DNA from: Prinsepia uniflora
Lineage: Eukaryota > Streptophyta > Magnoliopsida > Rosales > Rosaceae
Assembly: GCA_032719365.1 (NCBI GenBank)
Contig: CM064873.1
Location: 5,118,501 to 5,182,500, forward strand
DNA length: 64,000 nucleotides
Direction: 5' to 3'
Below, piece by piece: positions 46,004-55,341 of this stretch (the first letter of the stretch is position 1; every line of letters starts with the position of its first letter). The translations under genes were made by a program, and so were the position numbers. A model generated the notes under the pieces. It saw only the letters and a list, made by a program, of their open reading frames with translations, was not told where the DNA came from and made no database searches.

Positions 46004-46266
46004 GCCGAGGCAGAGGTAGAGGCATAAAGTTTTCTGTTGCGGTGTAGTTTAGTTCATAGAGTAGGATTTGATCTTTATCTTGTTTTGTAATTTATGCTCT
46101 GTGAAACTATGGACTTGATGTCCAGTCGGTTGTACTGTTTAATCTCCCTGGTCTGACAATGGGTGTGGTGTAATTTTATTTGGTTTCTGGTCTTTTGTGT
46201 TCGATTGTCAGACGAGAGCAGGATGCTTCCCGATTATCGAGGCGATAATCGGGGTGGGTCCTGTCA
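46004..46266 (+). repeat. Solo LTR D, part 3 (3' end)
   Basis: It matches the 3' end of the E LTR: the GAGGCAGAGG-rich short frame ending TAA, the TCTGACAAT/ATTGTCAGA pair, the terminal stem CCGATTATCG/CGATAATCGG and GGTCCTGTCA. Duplication GATAG follows (46267-46271), matching 8077-8081. Confidence 0.92.
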
Positions 46267-46271
46267 GATAG

Positions 46272-46655
46272 GCAATGGATGAGTGACACTTGTCACTCAT
46301 CCATTGGGCCTGGGAAGGATCTGGGCGCACATAAGGCCAAACAAAAGTCAACTGCCTCGTAAAACGTACCGTTTTGAATAGTTTCCTCGAACTTCCGTGA
46401 ACCGTAACTTTCCTTTGAACGTTCCAATTTGACGTGCCGCCTGTTGACGGATTCGTATCGACGCGATCTACGCAACGGTCCTCGGCCCTCGGCCATCGGA
46501 CCTCCCGGGTCAAAAGTCAATTTTTCTCTCTCGTTCAAGGGAAAAATTGTCATTTCTCCATGAACATCTGTTAATCCTCGTCTAATCCCCAATTAGCCTC
46601 CTTAATCCGTCATTAGTTCTTAATTAATCTTGATAATTCAGGGCGGGTCGTTACA
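46272..46655 (-). repeat. LTR G (reverse strand), 5' end
   Basis: It continues G after solo LTR D and ends GGCGGGTCGTTACA, the complement of a TGTAACGACCCGCC LTR start. The sequence resembles the first part of the C LTR, including the GAGTGACACTTGTCACTC dyad near 46279. The left target duplication cannot be seen, because the other LTR end is in the gap. Confidence 0.82.
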
Positions 46656-47902
46656 TCGTCCGTGTTGCGCGCTCCGGAACCCGCGCCGTAAGCCACTCTA
46701 GGGCTAATCCATACTCTCCAGAACGTCCGGACTTGTCCACTCATAGATTGTCCGTGTTGCGCGCTCCGGAACCCGCGCCGTAAGCCACTATTAGGCTAAT
46801 CCATGCTCTCTAGAACGTCCGGACCTGTGCAAATCGTACTCAAAGGTTACTACCAACCTATACAAGTCCTAATCATAGACCCTAAAACTCCTGGAACAAT
46901 AAACATGTCCTGAACACGCTTCCCGAGACTAATAATCTCTAAATGACCTATTAAACGGCCTCTGATTGACCTTAAACCAACACCATTGGATTCAGAACAT
47001 CAAAACTTATCGAACAAGATCGGGTTGACCTCAAAATTCGTGCCCATGTGCCCCCACGCGCAGGTTAAAGTTTGGTCAACTAAAACGTCAACGCTGACGT
47101 TAGCAAGGTCAATGATCAACGATTAATGGGTCGGGTCAATGGGTCAACAGGTCAGGTCAACAAGTCAGGTTAACGGGTCAAGTCAACGTGTTGGGTCAAC
47201 GGGTCAGGTTGATGGGTCAACGGTCGTGCGGAGAAGACGACCGACACCGCCGTCTAGTTCGGTCGCCAACGACCAGATTTCCTCCATTTTTGTCCCATTT
47301 TTCAAACCTTCATAACTCTCTCATTTCTCAACCAAATCCTATGTTCTATATATGAAAATCATGCTACTCGAGCCTAGGAATCCAAATCTAAACCCAGAAT
47401 TGAGAGAAAATACCTAATTTTGAAGATATGACCTCCCAAAGTTTTGGCCAAATTTTGAATCGATGTTCCAGCCACTCCCGTCGTCCATAACCTCACATTC
47501 TTGCACCTACAAGCTTGTATGAGCTCCAAGAACATAAGCATGAGTTTTGAATCATCTAAAAACATCCAAAATCAAAAGCCCAATTTTGAAAACCCATGAC
47601 CTTACCTTTTTCCGTGTTTTCCAGCCGCCACCACCGTGTCCTCCACTGCCCCTGCCGTCTCTCAGCCTCTCCATCTCACTCCCTCACTCAGTCTCTCTCT
47701 CCCTGATCCAAAGAATGAAAATGGAAATGGTTTGGGGTGGTAGGTATGGTTTTGGGTGAAGGAAGAAGATGAAGATGAATGAAATGAAGATGATGATTGT
47801 GCATGTATGTGTATGGGTGTTGATCAATGGACTTGTCACTCACCTATTGGTCCACAAAAGATATTTTGGGTCCCACTAAAGACAACTCATTTAAAAACCG
47901 TA
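46656..47902 (-). repeat. LTR I (reverse strand), outer shell, with a 92-bp tandem duplication
   Basis: This LTR-like sequence is continuous from the G boundary to solo LTR H2. A segment of about 76 bp starting GTCCGTGTTGCGCG occurs at 46658-46733 and again at 46750-46825, an offset of 92 bp with several differences. It corresponds to the exon next to the GTGAGTGGAC arm in other LTRs. A region of short GGGTCA/GTCAAC repeats lies at 47127-47222. The rest is pyrimidine-rich sequence like the leader part of other LTRs. No gene is recognised. Confidence 0.65.
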
Positions 47903-50805
47903 TGTCAGGACCCACCCCTAATCCCCCGGGATTAAGGGCTAAATCCTGATCCCTTCTAACTTACGCATGACACGAAGGCTAAACTGACGTCCAACCTTCA
48001 TGTGACACGTAAGTCGGACAAGGGATTCTTGATCCAACCATCCGAAAAGTAACCGGACTTCCCAGAATGTACCGAACTACTGTGGATCGCGGGTGTGATG
48101 TCTCTGTCTCTCTCTCTATCAACAGCCCGTACCGCAAAAATCTGGAGGGTATCGAAAACATAAAAGACTATGAGTGGACAAAAATAAAGTATAAGTGCAA
48201 AAACAGTTCAATAAGACAAGTACATTTGTACCCTCCATTTAAAAACCAATGCATGCATATCAATCCAAGTCATGAAACCATTTCACATAAGAAACCATCA
48301 ATGAAAACCCGAATCAAATTCATCATTCAAATCCAGGCCTCAGCCTCAAATCTCAAATCAATCTCAAATCCGGGAACTCAGTCCCAAAACTCGTCAAATT
48401 TAAAGCATTCGGGCCACTGCCCAAAACATCTAAAAACCAATGAAAAACCAGTGAAAATATCAATCATACAAGTTTACTGGATCTCAATTGCGCCCGAGTC
48501 TTTAAACTCAAAACCATGCGCAAATAACCAGGCCTTCCCGAGATATCAACAAGTCTTTAAACTCAAAACACAATCACATGCCTCGGGTGGTATCATATCC
48601 GAGTCTTTAAACTCAAAACATATACCGAGTCTTTAAGCTCAAAACCAGATCCAGTGGGTTTTTCTCTTTTTCCGGGTATTTAAACCCAAAACCATTTTTC
48701 ATTCCAAGCAACAGTGAAAACCACAAAAAATCCTTCTCCGGATTCGCAACAATGATTCCGTAAGTTAGCACCAGGAACCATCATCCCGAACCCAAATACA
48801 GACTTCCTTTCCAAATCGCAAAACCAAATCCGAAATCCAGTTTCAAAACCGAAAGCTCATGAACAGGGCTCCAAGCCCGAAATCACTTTTCCGAAATCCA
48901 TTTCAAATCTTTGAAATCAAATCATATTTCAAATCCCGAAATCAAATCATTAAAACCATGATCAAATCACAAGATCATTCGAAATCTCGTAAAACGTGAA
49001 ATTCCGTAAAATATCTCGAAAGACGGGCAAAATCGTAAACCATCAAGATCATAAAGCAAAATCATAGCACCACGTATGAAATCATATTAAAAACATATAT
49101 GCATGCATTAAGAGTTAGAAAGCAAAGTCCACTCACAGACCATTCCGACGTCGCCTCAATACGCACGCACTTACGCCGTTCCCGACCATTCCGCTATCCT
49201 CGGCTCTCTCGAACCTGTCCAAATCCCATACTAGGGTCACTAACTACTTCACAATGGTCATACTAAAGCCCCATAATTTTCCCGTATTTTTAGCTATTTT
49301 TAACCGAGCCCTAAAACCTTAGGACATCCCGAAACATATCGAGACGATGTCCGATTGACTCGAAACCAGCGCCAAAATGTTTGTTACATCGAATACTTTA
49401 AAAGTCATGTTGGAACCATTCTCAAACACTGTACCACGCGCCCACATGCGCAGCCCAAAGGGGCTGCGCGTGGGCCTCATGCTCCAGCACAGTGTCATCT
49501 TCAACCTTGCTTCAACCGGTCCAACCGGTTCACGGTTCAGGCCGAACCGGCGTGGCCGGTTCACGGGTTTAACTGGTCTAGTTTTGTCCGTTTTCTTCCC
49601 TAATTAATTCTAAAATCCTTTTTCAATGTTTCTAAAAGATCCATGAACTTAGAATAGGGAAAACAAGTTATATCTTCATACCTTCAATTGATTTTCTCGA
49701 ACCCGTCCATTTCTTCATACGGTTCTCATGGTTCTGGCCATCCTTCAGCTACCAGAACAGGTTCCTTAAGTCCCTAGCAATCTCAGAAGGATCATTTGAT
49801 CAACAAAATCACTTGCCATCACCCAAAACCCGACTTGCCATTTTTGCAAATTATGCTTACCATGTCGAGTCCTCTGACCCTCGTCCAATACAGGCTTCCA
49901 AACCAAGCTTGTTCTCCTCCTATGAACTTCCTAAACCTCATCCCTTTAATCAAATAACTTATTAACCACTAATCCAGGCTTAAACAGAAACGGCTAAAAC
50001 AGGATTCACGGCTCACCTTAACTCTGCCTCGACCATGCACGGCGGCCTTCCACGGCATCAGCACCACCCTTCCTTCCTTCTAACCTTTCCTTCTTGCTCA
50101 CCACTTAGGGGCAACCGACCACCGTGGAGAGGGAGGGAATCAAATGCCTCACCAGTCCTCTGTTTTTTCTTCCTTCACCGTGCACACACACTTTGTTTTA
50201 AAAATGGTTTGAAGGGCGGTGAGTTGGTTCTAGCACCATCCAGGACCCACCAGGTGTCCCCAATCCTGTGGGAACAATTCCCCAAAACAACCACATGTCC
50301 AGTTCTAATAGGGCACTGCAAAAAGACCAAATTTCCCCTTATCCTTGAAATTACCATTTTGCCCTTCATGGTTTCAGACCAAAATTCGAATCTACCAACA
50401 TCCAAAAATAACATGCCGCCTGTCGTTGTACTCAGGGTATCGAGACCTTCCTAACAGTCCTCGAATTTCGTGAAATTGACTTATCGTTTAAAAAGTCAAC
50501 AATTTGCCCCCTTTTCTCCAAATTACCGAATTGCCCTTGAACTTCCGAATGTCATAACTTTTTCCTTGAATGTCGGAATAGGACGTGCCACTTGTCTACG
50601 GACTCGTGACGTCCCGAACTACGTCACGGTCATCGGTCAAAGTCCATTTGACCGCCTGAACTAAAAGTCAACAGTTTGCCCATTTTAGGGGTAAAATCGT
50701 CATTCAGCGCCACCCGTCCAAAAGTATCCAACTAATCACCGATTATCTTCGTTAATCCGTCATTAACCACTAATCCAATACCTACGTCCGGGATGGGTCG
50801 TTACA
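47903..50805 (-). mobile_element. Solo LTR H2 (2903 bp), reverse strand
   Basis: The plus strand reads TGTCAGGACCC...GGATGGGTCGTTACA and is flanked by duplication CCGTA (47898-47902 and 50806-50810). It is the same family as H (3626-6534), with the GAGTCTTTAAACTC array (about 48495-48660) and the GTCCACTCACA arm (about 49127). The partner arm has one mismatch (TATGAGTGGAC, near 48169). Confidence 0.92.
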
Positions 50806-50810
50806 CCGTA

Positions 50811-51099
50811 CAATTGTGAATAGTTCCCATAACTTTTCTTGACTCATAACTTTGTCGTACGATGTCCGATTTCGACTTGCCGCCTGTCTACAAACTCGTA
50901 TCGTCTCGATCTACGTAACAGTCTTTGGTCCACGTGCATTTGACTTCACAGGTCAAAAGTCAACTTTTTGCCATTTTTAGGGGCAAAATCGTCATTTTAC
51001 CTCGATAATCATCGACTAATCTCGATTAGTCCTTAATTAATTCTCAGTAATCCATCATTAACCTTAATTAATCTCATAGATTCGGGACAGGTCCTTACA
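50811..51099 (-). repeat. LTR I (reverse strand), 5' end
   Basis: It continues I after H2 and ends GACAGGTCCTTACA, a decayed form of the usual GGTCGTTACA end. It contains the TTGCCGCCTGTCTAC block, the complement of the conserved GTAGACAGGCGGCA block of all LTRs here. The flank AGTGA (51100-51104) would be its target duplication; the other copy is not visible. Confidence 0.75.
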
Positions 51100-52242
51100 A
51101 GTGAGGTAGTGAGGTATGGGTCTAACTTCTGAGCTCTATGAAGGAGAAGAGTGAGTGAGGTATGGATCTAAGCTATGTGAGGGAGATGAAGTGTGGTGGA
51201 GTGAGTAATGAGGTGAGGTTGCGAAGCAATGCAAGGTATGGGGTCTGACTCTGAGCGTTGTGAAGGAGACGAGTGATGAAGTGAGGGAGGACTGGAGGAC
51301 TCTTCGACAATATCTAAGAGGGACCTCCAAAATAGCGTCGTTTTGACCCAAATTATAGTTTATAATCGGTCTCATTTGGTTTGGTTCTAAACTGATGAAT
51401 CTAAAATTTAACTAGTTTTGATCTGGTTCGATCCGATTCTTAGTTTTGGTTCTCTTTTTTTTTGTTCGATTTTGTTTGGGGCGATTCCGATTCAGTTTGG
51501 TATTTCAGTCTGTTTTTTTTTAACTGATTAACAGCCCTACCTTATGGGCCTAATTCATGCTCAATTTGTGGGTTGCCTACGACCATAAAATGCTCGGAGC
51601 AGCAAGTTTCAAACTCATGTCAATCATGCGTAAGGAAATCACTCTTAAAATGTGTCAATTTATCAACGGCAAGATATCTTATGATTGATTAAAGTTTTTC
51701 TTATACACTTAAAAGACATTTTTTAGGCTTTATAAAATTTAAAAAAAAATTCTGTATTGGGATAAAGATTAGATCGAGAAACTGTACCCCATTTTGGTTT
51801 GGGGGGGGGGGGGGGGGGAATTAGGAAATTGACAAAAATAAGGGGTTAGACAAAAATTATTCAAAAATAGGAACCCTTAAAATGGTTTTAAAAATCTACC
51901 TACTATATAACCCTTATAGTAACCATCTCACTAAGTCTGCCTTTTTTTTCATTAAAAGTAAAACCAAGTTATACGCTTTTTTTTTCCATTCGAAGAGAGA
52001 ATTCAGAGAAAACCAACACTTCTTGTTCCAACTTCTGTTCATGCTTGCAATATTTCACGTCTCTCATCATATCTTCGCTCTTATCTTATCATCACTCTCA
52101 TTCATCCTCAGCCACAACCACGATTGTTAGAGTGAGTTCATCCCTCATCTTTCTAATCTATAATTTGTGCCTTAATTATTAGTTTGGGTGTTTTGTGCTT
52201 AGTGAATTTGTTTAAATATGTATTGGGCAATACAAGTATGAA
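51100..52242. other. Non-LTR flanking DNA, no gene recognised
   Basis: Unlike its surroundings, this stretch matches no LTR in the window. It has three degenerate GTGAGGTATGGGTCTAA-like repeats (51105-51290), a run of 18 G (51801-51818), A- and T-rich tracts, and ends with ATGAA (52238-52242), the target duplication of element E. A frame of 82 codons at 51882-52130 has no features that suggest a real protein. Confidence 0.7.
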
Positions 52243-53388
52243 TGTAACGCCCCGGACGTTCTGGAAATGTAATATTATTAAATAATGAATAAAATGACGT
52301 TTTTACCCCTGTGTTGGTGTGGTCAATTTGTTGACTTTTAGTTTTGGAGGTCGAACGGACGTTGGGTGATGATCGTGACGTAGTTCGGGATGTCACGAGT
52401 TCATAGACAGGTGGCACGTCCGATTCGGACGCTCGGAGCGAAAGTTATGATGTTCGGAGGTTCGGGGGCATTACCGTAATTTGGGCGTTAAGGGGAAAAA
52501 GTTGACTTTTTGTTTGACAATTGATATCCTTTTGACTCGAAGACCGTTATGTTCGTCTCGACGCCCTGAGTACAACGACAGGCGGCACGCTTGAAACGGA
52601 CGTCGGACGACCGAGTTACGGGTCACGGAAGTTGGAGGGCAGTTTGGTAATTTTTGCCCTGGGGGCATTTTGGTAATTTCCACACGGGGTACTGTTCACC
52701 ACCGTGGAAAACAGAGTGCTGCGGCCGTGGGTTGTGCGATCAATTGTTTATGGCTTAGTGGATTGCTCAGACGTTTTGTTTATGTAGTTTTAGGCAGTGG
52801 AAACAGGATTGAGTGACCTTGGTGCACGTTTGGGCAGAGCTCAGAGCACGGGAGAGTGAGGAGTGGCCGTGGTCTCTGTGCTTGCGGGAAACCGTTTTCA
52901 GAGACTTCAGAGTGTCTCCCACGAGCTGCTGGCCGTTTGAATCGATTACTCTGATTGCTGTTGGACTTAGGGACTCATTTGCGTCCTTTCTGCGTGGGAA
53001 AAACTGAGAGAGATTGAGAGAACCAGTGCTGAACCATTTCGGGTTTCTGGGGGGGAAATCGCTGAGTTCAAATTCTGAGGGTCGAAGGATCAAACCAAAC
53101 ACACGGTGAGACTTCTGGGAGCGTTAGGATCACTACGGTGCAAGAACTGAAGGGATTGGAGTCTGTTTCGCCCAGGAACCTGAGCTACGGTTCAGAGTTG
53201 AACCAGTTGGAGGGAAAAAACTGAATTCGATTTCTGAGGTTTGTTGATCGAAACCGGGGGCCATTCTAGTCTTCTGGGAGCAAAAGGAAACCAACCACAT
53301 CAAATTCGAAGGACGACATTCACGAATTGGCCAAGAACGGAGTACCCTGGTTCTGAGTATTTTCGAGCTTGAGGACGACGACTTCCAG

Positions 53389-53981
53389 GTAACGGCAAGA
53401 TCAATTGACAGTACCATTGTGTTCGTATGAATCACCTTAACCTACTGGTGAAATTAATTTGAGATTGGGGTTAGTTTGGGTGAGTTCCAGAATGTCGATT
53501 TGTTCGACTGATCGAGTTTGAGTTGGGTCGTTTGGGTACTAGTCGAGGTTAACCTTCATTGCAGACCTAAAATTAAAGGGTTAGGGAAGATAATAGGATT
53601 GAAAACGAGTAGTTTTGACTGAGAATTGAGGGCTAACTGATCGGGTTGAGTCGCGGGTATCAGACCCGTTTAGCAGGCTGTTCGGGTAAGGGAGATGACA
53701 CTGTAGCTTGGCGCGTGGCCTTCACGCGCAGCCGCTTGGGGCGGCGCGTGACGGCGCGTGTGACGTCAACTCCGATCACGGTCAACATGAGAATTAATCC
53801 TTACAGTTTAAATAACATTTTATCTTTAGAGTTCGAATCGATCGGGAGTCATTCGGGATAACTTCGGGAGTCCGGAAGATTAAGTCTTTAAGTTTATTTT
53901 CGCCGAAAAATCCGGAAAAATTAGGAAAAATCCTACGAGTTATTTTGGGATGTTTGTAACCCTTCTTGTACGTTTTCACAG
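53389..53981 (+). other. Predicted intron 1 of the E LTR leader
   Basis: TTCCAG/GTAACG to TTTTCACAG, 593 bp. Equivalent signals occur in D (9061-9646) and J (11587-12271). Position and signals are conserved while length and sequence differ. Transcript evidence is lacking. Confidence 0.45.
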
Positions 53982-54042
53982 GCCCGGACACTTCCGAAGC
54001 TACGGAGGAGCACGCGGGACGCGATTGACGTGTCCTAAGACT

Positions 54043-54952
54043 GTGAGTGGACTCCTTGATTTTTAAATTAGGCATGCATGACTATTTTGCTTATTTATCT
54101 CATGGTTTTACATATGATTTTACGATGGTGAGATGATATATCGGTTTTACTTGTTTTCACGTTTTTCGAGGTAATTATCGTATTTCACGCATTTCGAGAT
54201 TTCGGTTTTTGCCTATGCATGCGTGATAATTTTTGATGAAGTATCTGGTTATGAATATGCATGTTTCGGATTTATGATGTTTGATCATATTGTGAAGAAG
54301 TCTTCTGTTAATTGCATGTGTTGGATTTTACCTGTGAATTCGGGCATGAGTCCTGTTACGATGAGAATGTTTTAGAATAACGTTGGAAAAAGAATTGTGA
54401 TTAATCCTGATTTATTATGTTTAAAAACGGTTTTGGGTTTAAAGACCCGGTTGATGGTTGGATCTGGTTTTGGGTTTAAAGACCCGGTATGTTGATTCTG
54501 GGGGCGGGCCCGAAAATTGAGTTTAAAGACTCGTGAGTTTAAAGACTCGATTATTATGATACCCCCGAGGCCTACTAATCGTGTTTTGAGTTTAAAGACT
54601 CGTTGATATCCCGGGAAGGCCTAATGTTGAGTTTAAAGACTCGGATGGATCCAACGGCATAATCATGATTGTTGTTTATGTTTCACTTGATTTGTGCAAA
54701 TAATGTTTCAAAATGATGATTTCTGGAATCTGGTATTATTACATGGTTTTACATGAGTGATGACGATCCCTGTAGCGTTTTTCTTGTGTTTCGGAAAAAG
54801 AGTTTTCAAAAGTTTAACACACAAATTTTGAATACTTGGTTATGCATGCGGATTACAAAACTGGAGGGCGAACCCAATTTCGGAAAAACTGTTTTTCCTG
54901 TTAAACTTATGTTTCGGTCCACTCACACCTTGTTGTTTTAAATTCCCTCCAG
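54043..54952 (+). other. Predicted intron 2 of the E LTR leader, ends mutually complementary
   Basis: GTGAGTGG donor to CCCTCCAG acceptor, 910 bp. TGTGAGTGGAC (54042-54052), which includes the donor, is a perfect complement of GTCCACTCACA (54917-54927), ending 25 nt before the acceptor AG. The same arrangement occurs in A, B, C, D, F, H and J. It is either an intron with paired ends or a conserved stem that merely resembles one. Confidence 0.5.
54430..54650 (+). repeat. TTTAAAGA dyad array in LTR E
   Basis: Two GGGTTTAAAGACCC units (near 54437 and 54472) and four GAGTTTAAAGACTC units (54519, 54535, 54588 and 54629) are present. Stem position 2/13 is G/C in the first type and A/T in the second. 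The copy in the 3' LTR is the same. Confidence 0.88.
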
Positions 54953-55202
54953 GTCGTGGTAGAAGCGTGGGGGCAAGCGCCGAGGCAGAGGCGGAGGCAT
55001 AACGTTTTCCGTTGCGGAGTAGTTAGTTCACAGAGTAGGACTTGTTCTTTAATTTGTTTTGTAATATTGCTCTGTGAAACTGTTGACTTGACGTCCAGTC
55101 GGATGTATTTGTTTAATCTCCCTGGTCTGACAATGGGCGTGTTGTAATTTTAACTAGTTTCCGGTCTTTTTGATTCGATTGTCAGACGGGAGCAGGATGC
55201 TT

Positions 55203-55227
55203 CCCGATTATCGAGGCGATAATCGGG
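55203..55227 (+). other. Terminal stem-loop of the E LTR
   Basis: The arms CCCGATTATCG (55203-55213) and CGATAATCGGG (55217-55227) are perfect, with a 3-base loop, 13 bases before the LTR end and just upstream of the primer site. D has the same stem, and J has a compensated version. By position it would lie in U5. Confidence 0.8.
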
Positions 55228-55242
55228 GTGGGTCCTGTCAAT

Positions 55243-55254
55243 TGGTATCAGAGC
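55243..55254 (+). other. Primer-binding site of element E
   Basis: TGGTATCAGAGC starts two bases after the LTR and is complementary to the 3' end of plant initiator-methionine tRNA. All four full-length elements here use the same primer type. Confidence 0.95.
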
Positions 55255-55301
55255 CTAGGTTTTCGATTCGTGTCCGGCACTCGGGTGTGCCTTGATTATT
55301 G

Positions 55302-55323
55302 TACTAACTTATGCCTCTTACAG
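55302..55323 (+). other. Candidate branch point and 3' splice site before gag
   Basis: TACTAAC (55302-55308), a strong branch-point match, is followed by a pyrimidine-rich stretch and TTACAG (ending 55323), 18 bases before the gag ATG. Element A has a similar site (CTGAC, then CTTGACAG ending 36357). Use of this acceptor with any LTR donor would remove the primer site from the mRNA. Confidence 0.45.
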
Positions 55324-55341
55324 AAAGAAGGACGACCGGCC

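Larger units (their letters stand above)
52243..55240 (+). repeat. 5' LTR of element E (2998 bp)
   Basis: It runs from TGTAACGCCCCGG to GGTCCTGTCA. In order it carries the conserved TGACGTAGTTCGGGA block (near 52377) and its diverged second copy (near 52580), donor 53389, acceptor 53981, 61-nt exon 53982-54042, GTGAGT donor 54043, GCATGC (54072), the TTTAAAGA dyad array (54430-54650), arm GTCCACTCACA (54917-54927), acceptor 54952, the GTCTGACAAT/ATTGTCAGAC pair (55125-55134 and 55178-55187) and a terminal stem (55203-55227). I find no convincing TATA box. Confidence 0.95.

Noticed and set aside
48067..48636. 189-codon frame in solo LTR H2
   Set aside because: It runs through the TTTAAA dyad array, which gives repeated SLNSK and FKLK words; the frame is a by-product of a repeat with few stops.
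51882..52130. 82-codon frame in flanking DNA
   Set aside because: AT-rich with Phe and Ser runs, no recognisable motif, no upstream gene signals; chance is the simplest explanation.
54430..54650. CRISPR-like repeat array
   Set aside because: Units are 14-bp dyads at irregular spacing in a plant LTR, with no spacer structure or cas genes.
55228..55341. Longer 5' extension of the E gag-pol frame
   Set aside because: It would start at a GTG inside the LTR end and translate through the primer-binding site; element A shares the MPPRR start, so the ATG at 55342 is preferred.
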